NCBI RefSeq assembly: GCF_902829295.1
Contig: NZ_CADEPL010000002.1
Coordinates: forward strand, 1-64,000
Direction of reading: 5' to 3'
DNA from: Vogesella oryzae
GTDB lineage: Bacteria > Pseudomonadota > Gammaproteobacteria > Burkholderiales > Chromobacteriaceae
DNA: 64,000 nt
The notes beneath the pieces were generated by a model. That model was given only the letters and a program-made list of their open reading frames with translations, did no database searches and was not told the origin of the DNA. Positions 1-9,140 of the stretch are shown here, piece after piece; the stretch's first letter is position 1, and every line of letters begins with the position of its first letter. A program made the position numbers and the translations under genes.

Positions 1-1619
1 GAGACGGTGCCCCCCCCGGCCGGCCCCTCCGGCGACCCGTGGCTCGCCCCCGGCCCCTGGCCGGAGGCGCCGGACGTGCGGCCGTCGGTGACCGGCGCTC
101 CCTGGAGGCCGCGCTCCTGCAGCACGCCCGGCGGGGGGGTCAGCTTGTGCAGTCCCGGCAGGCCGTGGGCACGGGGGCCCGGGAAGCGGATCACCGCCAC
201 AAAGTCTTTTTCCAGCTCGCCGCGCTTGAACGCCGCCAGCAGTTCGTTCTGGTCGTGGAACACCACCGCCGGCGCTTCCACCACGCGATGTTCCGGCTTC
301 ACGGCGGAGACCTTGATCACCGCGCGGCCGATATTGCCGGCCAGCACTTTCAGGCCGCCATCGGCGGAGAACGGGTTGGCCGCGGTACGCAGCACGCTGT
401 CGTCGCCGCTGACGGCCGGCGCCGGACGGAAGGCTGCCTCGCCGTCATTGAGCCAGGCTTCCTGGCTGTGGGCGCGCAGGCCCTTGCCCATGATGGTGGT
501 GACGTCATCGTGCAGCAGGCCGGCATCCAGCAGTTCGCGGATCACGAAGCCCATGCCGCCGGCGGCGTGGAAATGGTTCACATCGGCCTTGCCGTTGGGG
601 TAGGCGCGCACGATCAGCGGCACCACCGCGGATAGCTGGTCGAAATCGTCCCAGTTGATGCTGATGCCGGCGGCACGCGCCATCGCCACCAGATGCATGG
701 TGTGGTTGGTGGAGCCACCGGTGGCCAGCAGGCCGACGATGCCGTTGACGATGGCTTTCTCGTCGATCACTTCGGCGATCGGGGTGAAGCGGCTGCCCTG
801 CGCGCTGATCTCGGCGGCCACGCGCGCGGCCTTGCGGGTCAGCGCCTCGCGCAGCGGGGTATTCGGGTTGACGAAGGCGGCGCCCGGCAGGTGCAGGCCC
901 ATGATCTCCATCAGCATCTGGTTGCTGTTGGCGGTGCCATAGAAGGTGCAGGTACCCGGGCCGTGATAGGAGGCCATTTCCGAGGCCAGCAGCGCGTCGC
1001 GGCCAACCTTGCCCTCGGCAAACAGCTGGCGCACCTTGGCTTTTTCGTCGTTGGCGATGCCGGTGGTCATCGGGCCGGCCGGCACGAACACCGCCGGCAA
1101 GTGGCCGAAGGACAGCGCGCCGATCACCAGCCCCGGCACGATCTTGTCGCACACGCCGAGGTACAGCGCGGCGTCGAACATCTGGTGCGAGAGCGCAATC
1201 GCGGTGCTCATGGCGATCACGTCGCGCGAGAACAGCGACAGCTCCATGCCGTCGAAGCCCTGGGTGACGCCGTCGCACATTGCCGGCACGCCGCCGGCGA
1301 ACTGCGCGGTGGCGCCGGCTTTCAGCGCTTCTTCCTTGATCAGCGCCGGAAAGGTTTCCAGCGGCTGGTGCGCCGACAGCATATCGTTATAGGCAGACAC
1401 GATGGCCAGATTGGGACGCACGCTGTCCTGCAGGTGGATCTTGATGCCGGCCGGCATGGCGGCAAAGGCATGCGCCTGGTTGGTACAGGACAGCTGGGCA
1501 CGTTCGACCTTGCCCTGACGCATCGCGGCGCGAACATGGTTCATATAAGCGGTGCGGGTGGCACGGCTGCGTTCGACGATGCGGTCGGTAACGGCTTGGA
1601 GAACAGGGTGCAGAGTCAT
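1..1619 (-). CDS. edd: 6-phosphogluconate dehydratase, partial (3' end off window)
   Basis: Dehydrates 6-phosphogluconate to KDPG, the first committed Entner-Doudoroff step; IlvD/Edd family, iron-sulfur dependent. I read the frame without a stop from the ATG at 1619-1617 to the window edge (about 539 of the usual ~605 codons). The family motif CDGVTQG followed by [13 protein letters not shown] starts near residue 114, and GGSTNHTMH is present; the SLFSRD context fits Edd better than IlvD. It is divergent from zwf, and a HexR-like operator lies 30 bp upstream of the start. The last ~60 codons (bases 1-185) stay in frame but differ from the invariant C-terminal pattern by many A/T to G/C changes, which looks like poor sequence at a contig end. 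The partner eda is not seen and may lie beyond the edge. Confidence 0.9.
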   Translation of the reverse strand, partial: MTLHPVLQAVTDRIVERSRATRTAYMNHVRAAMRQGKVERAQLSCTNQAHAFAAMPAGIKIHLQDSVRPNLAIVSAYNDMLSAHQPLETFPALIKEEALKAGATAQFAGGVPAMCDGVTQGFDGMELSLFSRDVIAMSTAIALSHQMFDAALYLGVCDKIVPGLVIGALSFGHLPAVFVPAGPMTTGIANDEKAKVRQLFAEGKVGRDALLASEMASYHGPGTCTFYGTANSNQMLMEIMGLHLPGAAFVNPNTPLREALTRKAARVAAEISAQGSRFTPIAEVIDEKAIVNGIVGLLATGGSTNHTMHLVAMARAAGISINWDDFDQLSAVVPLIVRAYPNGKADVNHFHAAGGMGFVIRELLDAGLLHDDVTTIMGKGLRAHSQEAWLNDGEAAFRPAPAVSGDDSVLRTAANPFSADGGLKVLAGNIGRAVIKVSAVKPEHRVVEAPAVVFHDQNELLAAFKRGELEKDFVAVIRFPGPRAHGLPGLHKLTPPPGVLQERGLQGAPVTDGRTSGASGQGPGASHGSPEGPAGGGTV

Positions 1620-1648
1620 GGTGTTGGCCCGTGTTGCGGTAGTCGAAT

Positions 1649-1663
1649 GGTAGTTTTACTACA
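1649..1663. promoter_or_regulatory. HexR-type operator 1 (edd side)
   Basis: The palindrome GTAGT-TTT-ACTAC with flanks matches the published gammaproteobacterial HexR consensus TGTARTNNNAYTACA at 14 of 15 positions (first base G). It sits 30 bp upstream of edd, and hexR itself is in this window. Binding is inferred. Confidence 0.65.
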
Positions 1664-1825
1664 GTTTGTTGGCAAGGCATTACGCCGCATTCGCCGCAAA
1701 AAAAGCACCACAATCGCCGCAATATTCATATATATCAAGGCATTGATTACGTGTTGGTCGCCGACAACACCCATGCAAGGCAACGAAAAAAGCTGACGGG
1801 CCACATAGACAACGCATCGCTGTTT

Positions 1826-1840
1826 GGTAATATAACTACA
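1826..1840. promoter_or_regulatory. HexR-type operator 2 (zwf side)
   Basis: GGTAATATAACTACA matches TGTARTNNNAYTACA at 14 of 15 positions, with the same first-base deviation as operator 1. It lies 32 bp upstream of the zwf ATG, a position overlapping the expected promoter, which fits repression of the zwf operon. Confidence 0.65.
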
Positions 1841-1872
1841 TCACAACTCTACCGTGCGAGAGAACATTCAGG

Positions 1873-3345
1873 ATGGACAACGCTAATCTGCACACCCCGG
1901 CCTTCGACATGGTGCTGTTCGGGGGCACCGGCGACCTGGTCATGCGCAAACTGCTGCCGTCGCTGTACCAGGCACACGCCGCCGGCCTGCTGAACGAGGA
2001 TGGCCGCATCCTGGCGCTGGGCCGCCGCGACATGGCGCGCGAGGACTACCTGGCGATGGTGGAAAAGAGCGCACGTATCCATATCAAGGAATATTTCTCC
2101 GATGCCGCCTGGCAGGGTTTTCTCGCCCGCGTGGATTACCTCAAGGTAGACGCCGGCACGCCGGAACACTACCCGGCACTGGCGGCAGCGCTGAACCAGC
2201 ACGTTGGCCGCGTGGCAGTGTGCTATCTGGCCACCGCGCCGGACCTGTTCGAAGGCATCTGCGACAACCTGGCCGCCGTCGGCCTCAACCACGACAAGGT
2301 GCGCGTGGTGCTGGAAAAGCCGCTGGGCCACGACCTGGATTCCTCCAACGAGATCAACGAAGCCGTCGCCCGCCACTTCAAGGAAGAGCAGCTGTACCGC
2401 ATCGACCACTACCTAGGTAAGGAGTCGGTGCAGAACCTGCTGTCGATCCGCTTTGCCAACGCGCTGTTCGAACCGCTGTGGCGCCGCGAGTGGATCCACA
2501 ACGTGCAGATCACCATCTCGGAAGACCTCGGCGTCGGCACCCGCGGCGACTTCTACGACAACACCGGCGCACTGCGCGACATGGTGCAGAACCACCTGCT
2601 GCAGCTGCTGTGTATCGTGGCGATGGAGCCGCCGGCCAACCTCGGTGCCGACGCGGTGCGCGACGAGAAGCTGAAGGTACTGAAGGCGCTGCGCCCGTTT
2701 ACCGAGCAGGACGTGGCCGGCAAAACCGTGCGCGCGCAGTACAAGGCCGGCGCGGTGGGCGGCCAGCCGGTAGTGGGCTACCTGCAGGAGCAGGGCATTC
2801 CCGCCGCCAGCCAGACCGAGACCTTCGTCGCCATCAAGGCCGAGATCGACAACTGGCGCTGGGCCGGCGTGCCGTTCTACCTGCGCACCGGCAAGCGCAT
2901 GCAGGAACGCGTGGCCGAGATCGTGATCAACTTCCGCGACGTGCCGCACCACCTGTTCCCCAGCCCGATGGGCCTGAACACCGCCAACCGGCTGGTGATC
3001 CGCCTGCAGCCGGAAGAAAGCATCCGCCTGTACTTCCTGTCCAAGGAACCGGGTGACACCCAGCGCCTGCAACCGGTGCACCTGAACCTGGACTTCCACG
3101 AATCGTTCAAGGCCCGCCGCGCCGACGCCTACGAGCGCCTGCTGCTGGACGTGATCCGCGGCAAGCTGGCGCTGTTCATGCGCCGCGACGAGCTGGTGGA
3201 AGCCTGGCGCTGGGTGGAGCCGATCATGGACCACTGGCAGCACAGCACCACCCCGCCCAAGCAGTACACCGCCGGCACCTGGGGCCCGGCCGCCTCCAGC
3301 GCGCTGCTGTCGCGCGACGGGGTGTCGTGGCACGAAGAGTGCTGA
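1873..3345 (+). CDS. zwf: glucose-6-phosphate 1-dehydrogenase
   Basis: Oxidises glucose 6-phosphate to 6-phosphogluconolactone with NAD(P)+, feeding the Entner-Doudoroff and pentose phosphate routes. The 490-aa length is normal. The N-terminal coenzyme loop reads [16 protein letters not shown] (about residues 13-28), and the active-site signature RIDHYLGKE starts near residue 176, followed by [12 protein letters not shown]. The N-terminus [11 protein letters not shown] matches the family, so the ATG at 1873 is kept although only a weak AGG precedes it. It heads a co-directional set with pgl, glk, hexR and pgi, but a palindromic element separates it from pgl. A HexR-like operator lies just upstream. 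Confidence 0.97.
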   Translation: MDNANLHTPAFDMVLFGGTGDLVMRKLLPSLYQAHAAGLLNEDGRILALGRRDMAREDYLAMVEKSARIHIKEYFSDAAWQGFLARVDYLKVDAGTPEHYPALAAALNQHVGRVAVCYLATAPDLFEGICDNLAAVGLNHDKVRVVLEKPLGHDLDSSNEINEAVARHFKEEQLYRIDHYLGKESVQNLLSIRFANALFEPLWRREWIHNVQITISEDLGVGTRGDFYDNTGALRDMVQNHLLQLLCIVAMEPPANLGADAVRDEKLKVLKALRPFTEQDVAGKTVRAQYKAGAVGGQPVVGYLQEQGIPAASQTETFVAIKAEIDNWRWAGVPFYLRTGKRMQERVAEIVINFRDVPHHLFPSPMGLNTANRLVIRLQPEESIRLYFLSKEPGDTQRLQPVHLNLDFHESFKARRADAYERLLLDVIRGKLALFMRRDELVEAWRWVEPIMDHWQHSTTPPKQYTAGTWGPAASSALLSRDGVSWHEEC

Positions 3346-3390
3346 GCCTTTAGCCAGCCGGCGCGTAAACCGCTATCGCGGCTACAGCCT

Positions 3391-3420
3391 GCGGCCAACC
3401 TGCAGCACCGGGCTGGCCGC
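3391..3420. repeat. imperfect inverted GCGGCCAAC motif pair after zwf
   Basis: GCGGCCAACC and GGGcTGGCCGC face each other across a 9-nt spacer. This is one of many copies of the window-wide GTTGGCCGC motif; it could also form a weak zwf terminator. Confidence 0.5.
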
Positions 3421-3435
3421 AGCGAATAAAAACAA

Positions 3436-3590
3436 GGTGCCTCGAAAAACCCTGGTTTCCAATCGAGATAAGTCTCGGCGAGACAAGACGCGAACGAAAA
3501 ATCCCGACGCCGCATATGACTGATATGTAAGGAGGGATTTTTCGCGAGCAACGCAGTATCGCGACGAAAGCAGGTGTTTTGCGAGGTGCC
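3436..3590. repeat. 155-bp palindromic element, MITE-like
   Basis: The ends are imperfect terminal inverted repeats: GGTGCCTCGAAAAACCCTG at 3436-3454 against CAGGTGTTTTGCGAGGTGCC at 3571-3590. Inside are the arms GAAAAATCCC (3496-3505) and GGGATTTTTC (3534-3543), nested arms CATAT and ATATG around GACTG, and a small hairpin GTCTCG-g-CGAGAC at 3472-3484. No coding capacity is seen. It fills the only large gap inside the zwf-pgl-glk-hexR-pgi set, so it looks inserted. No second copy was noticed in the window. Confidence 0.55.
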
Positions 3591-3612
3591 GAATGACTCA
3601 ACGGATACACAG

Positions 3613-4290
3613 ATGAAGTTGCACGCATTCCCTTCCGCCGCCGCGGCCAGTGCCGCGCTGGCACAGGCGGTCGCCGCCGATCTGGCCGCCGCCATCGCCG
3701 CACGCGGCCAGGCAGTCCTGGCCGTCTCCGGCGGCCGCTCGCCGGTACCGTTCCTGCAGGCGCTGGCCGCAGAGGACATCAACTGGCAACAGGTTACCGT
3801 CACCCTGGTAGACGAGCGCGTGGTGGCGCCGGATCACGCCGACAGCAATGCCGGCCTGGTGCGCGAGCACCTGCTGCAGGGCCGCGCTGCCGTGGCCGCC
3901 TTCCTGCCGCTGGTCAACAGCGGCAGTGACCCGCAGGCGGAGCTGGCCACCGCCAGCACGCTGTGGCGCACGCCGGACGTGGCGGTGCTGGGCATGGGTG
4001 AAGACGGCCACACCGCCTCGCTGTTCCCGGCCGCCAGCAATCTGGCCGAAGGCCTGGCGGCGGCCAACCCCGCCGCGCTGCTGGTGGTGGTGCCGCCGGC
4101 CGCGCCGCACACCCGCATCAGCATGACGCTGGCCGAGCTGCAGCGCAGCGGCAAGCTGTACCTGGCGATTGCCGGCGACAGCAAGCGCCGCGTGCTGGAT
4201 GCCGCCGCAGCCGCCGTCAGCGACACGCTGCCGATCAGCCATTTCCTGACCGCCGCTGCCCGTCCGCTGGACGTGTACTGGTCCGCCTGA
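3613..4290 (+). CDS. pgl: 6-phosphogluconolactonase
   Basis: Hydrolyses 6-phosphogluconolactone to 6-phosphogluconate, between Zwf and Edd. The 225-aa product is of the NagB/DevB type: AVSGGRSPVPFLQAL around residues 37-51, TLVDERVV, GMGEDGHTASLFP with the expected catalytic histidine region, and a C-terminal PISHFL. I chose the ATG at 3613 (MKLHAFPSAA) because it matches family N-termini; the frame is open to an earlier ATG at 3574, but that would begin inside the palindromic element. No clear ribosome binding site is seen, so translation may depend on a transcript from zwf. Confidence 0.93.
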   Translation: MKLHAFPSAAAASAALAQAVAADLAAAIAARGQAVLAVSGGRSPVPFLQALAAEDINWQQVTVTLVDERVVAPDHADSNAGLVREHLLQGRAAVAAFLPLVNSGSDPQAELATASTLWRTPDVAVLGMGEDGHTASLFPAASNLAEGLAAANPAALLVVVPPAAPHTRISMTLAELQRSGKLYLAIAGDSKRRVLDAAAAAVSDTLPISHFLTAAARPLDVYWSA

Positions 4291-4308
4291 GCGAGGGATA
4301 CCGTAACC

Positions 4309-5289
4309 ATGAACAGCCTGCACCCCTACCCGCGCCTGCTGGCCGACATCGGCGGCACCAATGCCCGTTTCGCGCTGGAAACCGCGCCCGGCATCATCGA
4401 GGACATCGATGTACTGCCGTGCAACGATTACCCGACGCTGGCCGATGCCATGCGTGCCTATCTGCAACGTGCCGGCACCCGCTCGGTGAGCCATGCCGCC
4501 ATCGGCATCGCCAACCCGGTGACCGGCGACTTCGTGCAGATGACCAACCACCACTGGGCGTTTTCCATCGAAGCCACCAGGCAGGAACTGGGCTTTGCCA
4601 CCCTGCTGGTGCTGAACGACTTCACCGCGCTGGCACTGGCGCTGCCGCACCTGCCGGCGGCCGAACTGGTCCAGGTCGGCGGTGGCGAGCCGCGCCACGG
4701 CGCCAAGGCGCTGATCGGCGCCGGCACCGGCCTCGGCGTGTCCGGCCTGTTGCCGCACGGCGGCAGCTGGGTGGCGATTGCCGGCGAAGGCGGCCATGTG
4801 TCGTTTGCGCCGGTGAACGACGAAGAGGCCGCCATCCTGCACTACGCGCAGGGTCGCCTCGGCCAGCACGTGTCCTGCGAGCGCTTCCTGTCCGGCCCCG
4901 GCCTGGAGCTGATTCACGACGCACTGGCGGTAGCGGACGGCGAAGCTGCCGGCCAGCTGTCGGCGGCGCAGATCAGCGAGCGCGGCCTGTCCGGTCGCGA
5001 CCCGCGTTGCGTGCGGGTGCTGGAACACTTCTGCGCCATGCTCGGCACCGCCGCCGGCAACCTGGCGCTGACGCTGGGCGCGGTTGGCGGGGTGTATATC
5101 GGCGGTGGTATCGTGCCGCGCTTTGGCGACATGTTCGCCCGCTCCGCCTTCCGCGAGCGCTTCGAAGCCAAGGGCCGCTTCCGCGACTACCTGGCCGCCT
5201 TGCCGGTGTACGTGATTCACAGCGCCTACCCGGCGCTGACCGGCGTGCAGGCCGCACTGGCCGACCACCTGGGGGATAACCATGCTTGA
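4309..5289 (+). CDS. glk: glucokinase
   Basis: ATP-dependent phosphorylation of glucose to glucose 6-phosphate. The 326-aa product belongs to the bacterial Glk family: the phosphate-binding motif LLADIGGTNARFALE at about residues 10-24, the FTALALALP segment, and the second nucleotide-binding motif GAGTGLG near residue 137. Its stop codon overlaps the hexR start by 8 nt, so the two are translationally coupled. In some betaproteobacteria (Burkholderia) Glk and HexR are annotated as one fused protein; here they are separate overlapping frames. Confidence 0.96.
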   Translation: MNSLHPYPRLLADIGGTNARFALETAPGIIEDIDVLPCNDYPTLADAMRAYLQRAGTRSVSHAAIGIANPVTGDFVQMTNHHWAFSIEATRQELGFATLLVLNDFTALALALPHLPAAELVQVGGGEPRHGAKALIGAGTGLGVSGLLPHGGSWVAIAGEGGHVSFAPVNDEEAAILHYAQGRLGQHVSCERFLSGPGLELIHDALAVADGEAAGQLSAAQISERGLSGRDPRCVRVLEHFCAMLGTAAGNLALTLGAVGGVYIGGGIVPRFGDMFARSAFRERFEAKGRFRDYLAALPVYVIHSAYPALTGVQAALADHLGDNHA

Positions 5290-6136
5290 AAAAATCCGCG
5301 CAGACCTCGACAAGCTCTCCGGCGCCGAGCGCCGGGTGGCAGAACTGGTACTGGCCCAGCCCTACACCGTGATGCAGTCGGCAGTGTCCGATATCGCCAC
5401 CAGCGCCGGCGTCAGCCAGCCGACGGTGATCCGCTTCTGTCGCAGCATGGGCTTTAGTGGTCTGTCGGATTTCAAGCTCAAGCTCGCCGGCATCCTGGTA
5501 GGCGGCGTGCCCTATGTGCACTCCAGCGTGCGCCCGGAAGACCCGGTGTCGGAGATCACCGCCAAGGTGTTCGACAACACCGTTACCGCGCTGCTGAAGT
5601 GCCGCAACGACATCAACCCGCAGGCAGTGGACGACGCGGTGGACCTGCTGGCCAATGCCAAGCGCATCGAGTTCTACGGCCTGGGCAACTCCGGCATCAT
5701 CGCCGCCGACGCGCAGCACAAGTTCTTCCGCTTCGGCATTCCCACCGTGTCCTATGCCGACAGCCACATCCAGATCATGGCCGCCGCGGTGCTGGGGCCG
5801 GACGACGTGGTGGTGGCGATTTCCAGCTCCGGCCGTTCGCGCGAACTGATGGACGCGGTAGACATGGCGCTATCCACCGGCGCCAAGGTGATTGCCATCA
5901 CCGTGCCGGACACCCCGCTGGCACACAAGGCCAGCGTGACGCTGGAAGTGGACTCGCCGGAAGACAGCGAAACCTACAGCCCGATGCTGTCGCGCATCCT
6001 GCATCTGGTGCTGATCGACATCCTCACTGTCGGCGTGGCGCTCAAGCGCGGCCCCGGCGTAGTGACGCAGCTGGAAAAAGCCAAGCGCAGCCTGAAGCAG
6101 AAACGGCTGCGCGGCGACGAAGACCATGACGACTAA
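5282..6136 (+). CDS. hexR: HexR-type transcriptional regulator (RpiR family)
   Basis: Repressor of central carbon genes that releases DNA on binding KDPG in characterised homologues. The 284-aa product has an N-terminal RpiR helix-turn-helix ([20 protein letters not shown], about residues 43-62) and a C-terminal SIS sugar-phosphate domain from about residue 120, with [18 protein letters not shown] and the [15 protein letters not shown] loop. Three HexR-like palindromes occur in this window, upstream of edd, zwf and tkt, giving it plausible targets. A lysine/arginine-rich tail ends the protein. Confidence 0.93.
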   Translation: MLEKIRADLDKLSGAERRVAELVLAQPYTVMQSAVSDIATSAGVSQPTVIRFCRSMGFSGLSDFKLKLAGILVGGVPYVHSSVRPEDPVSEITAKVFDNTVTALLKCRNDINPQAVDDAVDLLANAKRIEFYGLGNSGIIAADAQHKFFRFGIPTVSYADSHIQIMAAAVLGPDDVVVAISSSGRSRELMDAVDMALSTGAKVIAITVPDTPLAHKASVTLEVDSPEDSETYSPMLSRILHLVLIDILTVGVALKRGPGVVTQLEKAKRSLKQKRLRGDEDHDD

Positions 6137-6227
6137 GCCGCCTGCCCGCGCCCCGCGCGGCAAGCGCACACCAGCCAGCCCGCCAGAGGTTGGCCGCAAC
6201 AAGACGACAAAGAGACCCGGAGCCATC

Positions 6228-7877
6228 ATGAGCAAACTGACGCAACTGCCCGCCTGGAACGCCTTGTGGGAGCACTTCGCCGACGCCAAGCAGCTGCACA
6301 TGCGCGAGCTGTTCGAAACCGACCCGCAGCGCGCCGAGCGCTATTCGCTGGAAGTGGGCGGCCTGTTTCTCGACTACTCCAAGAACCGCCTCACCGACGA
6401 CACCCTGAAGGGGCTGATGCAGCTGGCACGCGAAGCCGGCCTGCCGGCGCGCATCAAGGCCATGTTCAAGGGCGAAAAAATCAACAGCACCGAGAACCGC
6501 GCCGTGCTGCACGTGGCGCTGCGCAACCGCACCAACTCGCCGATTCTGGTGGATGGCGAGGACGTGATGCCGAAGGTGAACTCGGTACTGGCGCGCATGG
6601 GCAAGTTCGCCCACGCAGTGCGCAGCGGCGACTGGCTGGGCTACACCCACCAGCCGATCACCGATGTGGTGAACATCGGCATCGGCGGCTCCGACCTCGG
6701 CCCGCTGATGGTATGCAGCGCGCTCAAGCCCTACGGCCACCCGCGCATGAACATGCACTTCGTGTCCAACGTGGACGGCGCGCAGCTGAAGGAAACGCTG
6801 AAGAAAGTACACCCGGAGACCACGCTGTTCGTGGTGGAATCCAAGACCTTCACCACCCAGGAAACGCTGACCAACGCGCTGACCGCGCGCGAATGGTTCG
6901 TGGCGCGCGCCCGTGACGAAAAGGCGGTGGCCAAGCACTTCGTGGCGGTGTCCACCAACAAGAAGGCGGTGGCCGAGTTCGGCATCGATCCGGCCAATAT
7001 GTTCGAATTCTGGGACTGGGTCGGCGGCCGTTACAGCCTGTGGTCGGCCATCGGCCTGCCGATCATGTTGTACCTGGGTGAGGAGAACTTCACCGAACTC
7101 TTGAACGGCGCCCACATCATGGACCAGCACTTCTACAACGCCTCGTACGAAGAGAACATGCCGGTGCTGCTGGCGATGATCGGCATCTGGTACATCAACT
7201 ACTACGGTGGCGGCAGCCATGTGATTGCGCCGTACGACCAGTACCTGCACCGCCTGCCGGCCTTCATCCAGCAGCTGGACATGGAATCCAACGGCAAGAA
7301 GGTGTGCGTGGATGGCAGCACGGTGAACTTCGAGACCGCGCCGATCATCTGGGGCGAAACCGGCATCAACGGCCAGCACGCTTTCTTCCAGCTGCTGCAC
7401 CAGGGCACCCACATTTCGCCGATCGACCTGATCTGCTCGCTGGAAAACCGCACCAGCCTGCCGGGCCACCACGAAATCCTGCTGGCCAACGTGTTCGCCC
7501 AGGCCGAAGCTTTCATGCGCGGCAAGACCGCCGACGAAGTGCGCGCCGAGCTGGCGGCACAGGGGCGGGAAGGCGCGGCGCTGGAGGCGCTGGTGCCGCA
7601 CAAGGTGTTCGACGGCAACCGCCCGACCAACACCCTGCTGATGGACCGCCTCGACCCGCGCAACCTCGGCAGCCTGATCGCGCTGTACGAACACAAGATC
7701 TTCGTGCAGGGCGTGATCTGGGGCATCAACAGCTTCGACCAGTGGGGGGTGGAACTGGGCAAGCAACTGGCCAAGACCATTCACGCCGAGCTGGCCGGCA
7801 AGCTGGCCTCGGCGCCGCACGACAGCTCGACCCGCCTGCTGATCGAACGCTACCGCCGCGCCAACCGCAACCAGTAA
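6228..7877 (+). CDS. pgi: glucose-6-phosphate isomerase
   Basis: Interconverts glucose 6-phosphate and fructose 6-phosphate. The 549-aa product has the family motifs [12 protein letters not shown] near residue 149, the first PGI signature region ([16 protein letters not shown]), and the second near the C-terminus ([18 protein letters not shown]). I chose the ATG at 6228 ([10 protein letters not shown]), which has CGGAG 6 nt upstream; an in-frame ATG at 6126 would add 34 unconserved residues. It is last in the zwf set and is followed by a strong terminator. With no 6-phosphofructokinase here, it may mainly recycle fructose 6-phosphate into the Entner-Doudoroff route. Confidence 0.97.
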   Translation: MSKLTQLPAWNALWEHFADAKQLHMRELFETDPQRAERYSLEVGGLFLDYSKNRLTDDTLKGLMQLAREAGLPARIKAMFKGEKINSTENRAVLHVALRNRTNSPILVDGEDVMPKVNSVLARMGKFAHAVRSGDWLGYTHQPITDVVNIGIGGSDLGPLMVCSALKPYGHPRMNMHFVSNVDGAQLKETLKKVHPETTLFVVESKTFTTQETLTNALTAREWFVARARDEKAVAKHFVAVSTNKKAVAEFGIDPANMFEFWDWVGGRYSLWSAIGLPIMLYLGEENFTELLNGAHIMDQHFYNASYEENMPVLLAMIGIWYINYYGGGSHVIAPYDQYLHRLPAFIQQLDMESNGKKVCVDGSTVNFETAPIIWGETGINGQHAFFQLLHQGTHISPIDLICSLENRTSLPGHHEILLANVFAQAEAFMRGKTADEVRAELAAQGREGAALEALVPHKVFDGNRPTNTLLMDRLDPRNLGSLIALYEHKIFVQGVIWGINSFDQWGVELGKQLAKTIHAELAGKLASAPHDSSTRLLIERYRRANRNQ

Positions 7878-7894
7878 GCGCCGCGCAGGCAAAC

Positions 7895-7927
7895 AAAAAC
7901 CGGACAGAACATCTGTCCGGTTTTTTT
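7895..7927 (+). terminator. intrinsic terminator of pgi
   Basis: Stem ACCGGACAG / CTGTCCGGT with loop AACAT, followed by seven T. It ends exactly where the next palindromic motif pair begins. Confidence 0.9.
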
Positions 7928-7945
7928 GCGGCCAACGTTGGCCGC
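7928..7945. repeat. 18-bp palindrome GCGGCCAACGTTGGCCGC
   Basis: Two copies of the window-wide motif head to head with no spacer, directly after the pgi terminator and between convergent pgi and ccsB. Identical palindromes occur at 36497-36514 and 40728-40745. Confidence 0.85.
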
Positions 7946-8003
7946 ATGCCAACGCTGATGAAAAATGGCAGGCCGCAGCCTGCCATGTTCTGGTGCTGCC
8001 GGC

Positions 8004-9140
8004 TTACAGCGAGCCGTAGGAATGCAGGCCGGTGAGGAACATATTGACGCCGATGAAGGCGAAGGTAGTCACCAGCAGGCCGATCACCGCCCACCACGCC
8101 AGCGGCTCGCCGCGCCAGCCTTTCACCAGCCGCACGTGCAGCCAGGCGGCGTAGTTCAGCCATACGATCAGCGCCCAGGTTTCCTTCGGGTCCCAGCTCC
8201 AGTAGCCGCCCCAGGCATCCGCCGCCCACATCGCGCCGAGGATGGTGGCGATGGTGAAGAACAGGAAGCCGACCGAGATCGCCTTGTACATCATCTCGTC
8301 GATCACCTCCGGCTTGGGCAGCTTGTCGGCCAGAATGCCGCGCCGCGCCAACAGCTGCGCCACGCCCAGCATCGCCGACAGCGAGAAGGCGCCGTAGCCG
8401 ACAAAGTTGGCCGGCACGTGAATCTTCATCCACCACGATTGCAGCGCCGGGATCAGCGGCTGGATCTGGTGCGCCTGGCGGTCGAAGGTGTACCACAGGA
8501 TGAAGCCGACCGCGGCGCTGATCACCAGCAGCACGAAGGCGCCCAGCTGGCGGGTGGCGAACTTGGCCTCGTAGTACAGGTACATCAGCGCGGTAATCAG
8601 GCAGAACAGGATGAACACTTCGTACAGGTTGGAGACCGGGATGCGGCCAACGTCCGGCGCGATCAGGTAGCTCTCGTACCAGCGGGTGAACAGGCCGGAC
8701 AGCGCGAACGCCGCGGCGGACCAGGTCAGCCCGCTGCCGATGCGCGCCAGCAGTGCGGAGCGCGCGATCAGCCCGCCCCAGTACACCACGGTGGCGAGGT
8801 AGAACAGCGTGCACATCCACATGAAGGCGGTCTGGCTGGACAGCAGGAATTTCAGGCCGAAGCTCTGGCCGGCGCGTGCCAGATCATGGTCGTACAGCTG
8901 GATCGCCAGCAGCGACATGGCACCGGCCAGCGGGAAGAACCAGCGCCAGCTCTTCCAGAACCAGCCCAGCGCGATCAGGCTGACGCTGCTGCCGGCAAGG
9001 ATCAGCTGCTCGTAGTAGTCCATCGCGCTGCCGTACAGGCTGAAGCTGTACCCGGCGGCGGCAATGATCAGCGCGGCAAACAGCCAGTCGCCCGCGGCCA
9101 GTCGCTTGTAGAACGGTTGTTGCAGGGTCATTTCCATCAT
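8004..9140 (-). CDS. ccsB: cytochrome c biogenesis protein CcsB/CcsA (heme handling)
   Basis: Integral membrane component of System II cytochrome c maturation, which exports and presents heme for attachment to apocytochromes. The 378-aa product has about eight hydrophobic segments and the tryptophan-rich WWD-type motif WAADAWGGYWSWDPKETWALIVWL near its C-terminal third, with histidines in flanking segments (KIHVPANFVGYGAFSLS, WLNYAAWLH). The ATG at 9140 overlaps the resB stop as ATGA, with GGGGAG just upstream, so it is coupled to resB. It acts with ResB on substrates such as the adjacent cytochrome c4. Confidence 0.92.
   Translation of the reverse strand: MMEMTLQQPFYKRLAAGDWLFAALIIAAAGYSFSLYGSAMDYYEQLILAGSSVSLIALGWFWKSWRWFFPLAGAMSLLAIQLYDHDLARAGQSFGLKFLLSSQTAFMWMCTLFYLATVVYWGGLIARSALLARIGSGLTWSAAAFALSGLFTRWYESYLIAPDVGRIPVSNLYEVFILFCLITALMYLYYEAKFATRQLGAFVLLVISAAVGFILWYTFDRQAHQIQPLIPALQSWWMKIHVPANFVGYGAFSLSAMLGVAQLLARRGILADKLPKPEVIDEMMYKAISVGFLFFTIATILGAMWAADAWGGYWSWDPKETWALIVWLNYAAWLHVRLVKGWRGEPLAWWAVIGLLVTTFAFIGVNMFLTGLHSYGSL

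Noticed and set aside
1736-1755. ATCAA-N4-TTGAT near edd as an FNR site
   Set aside because: The half-sites are in the opposite order to the FNR consensus TTGAT-N4-ATCAA.
7928-7945. Interpreting the 18-bp palindromes as methylase or restriction sites
   Set aside because: The conserved unit is an asymmetric 9-12 bp word that mostly occurs singly; only paired copies are palindromic, and restriction sites would be expected to be avoided, not enriched.
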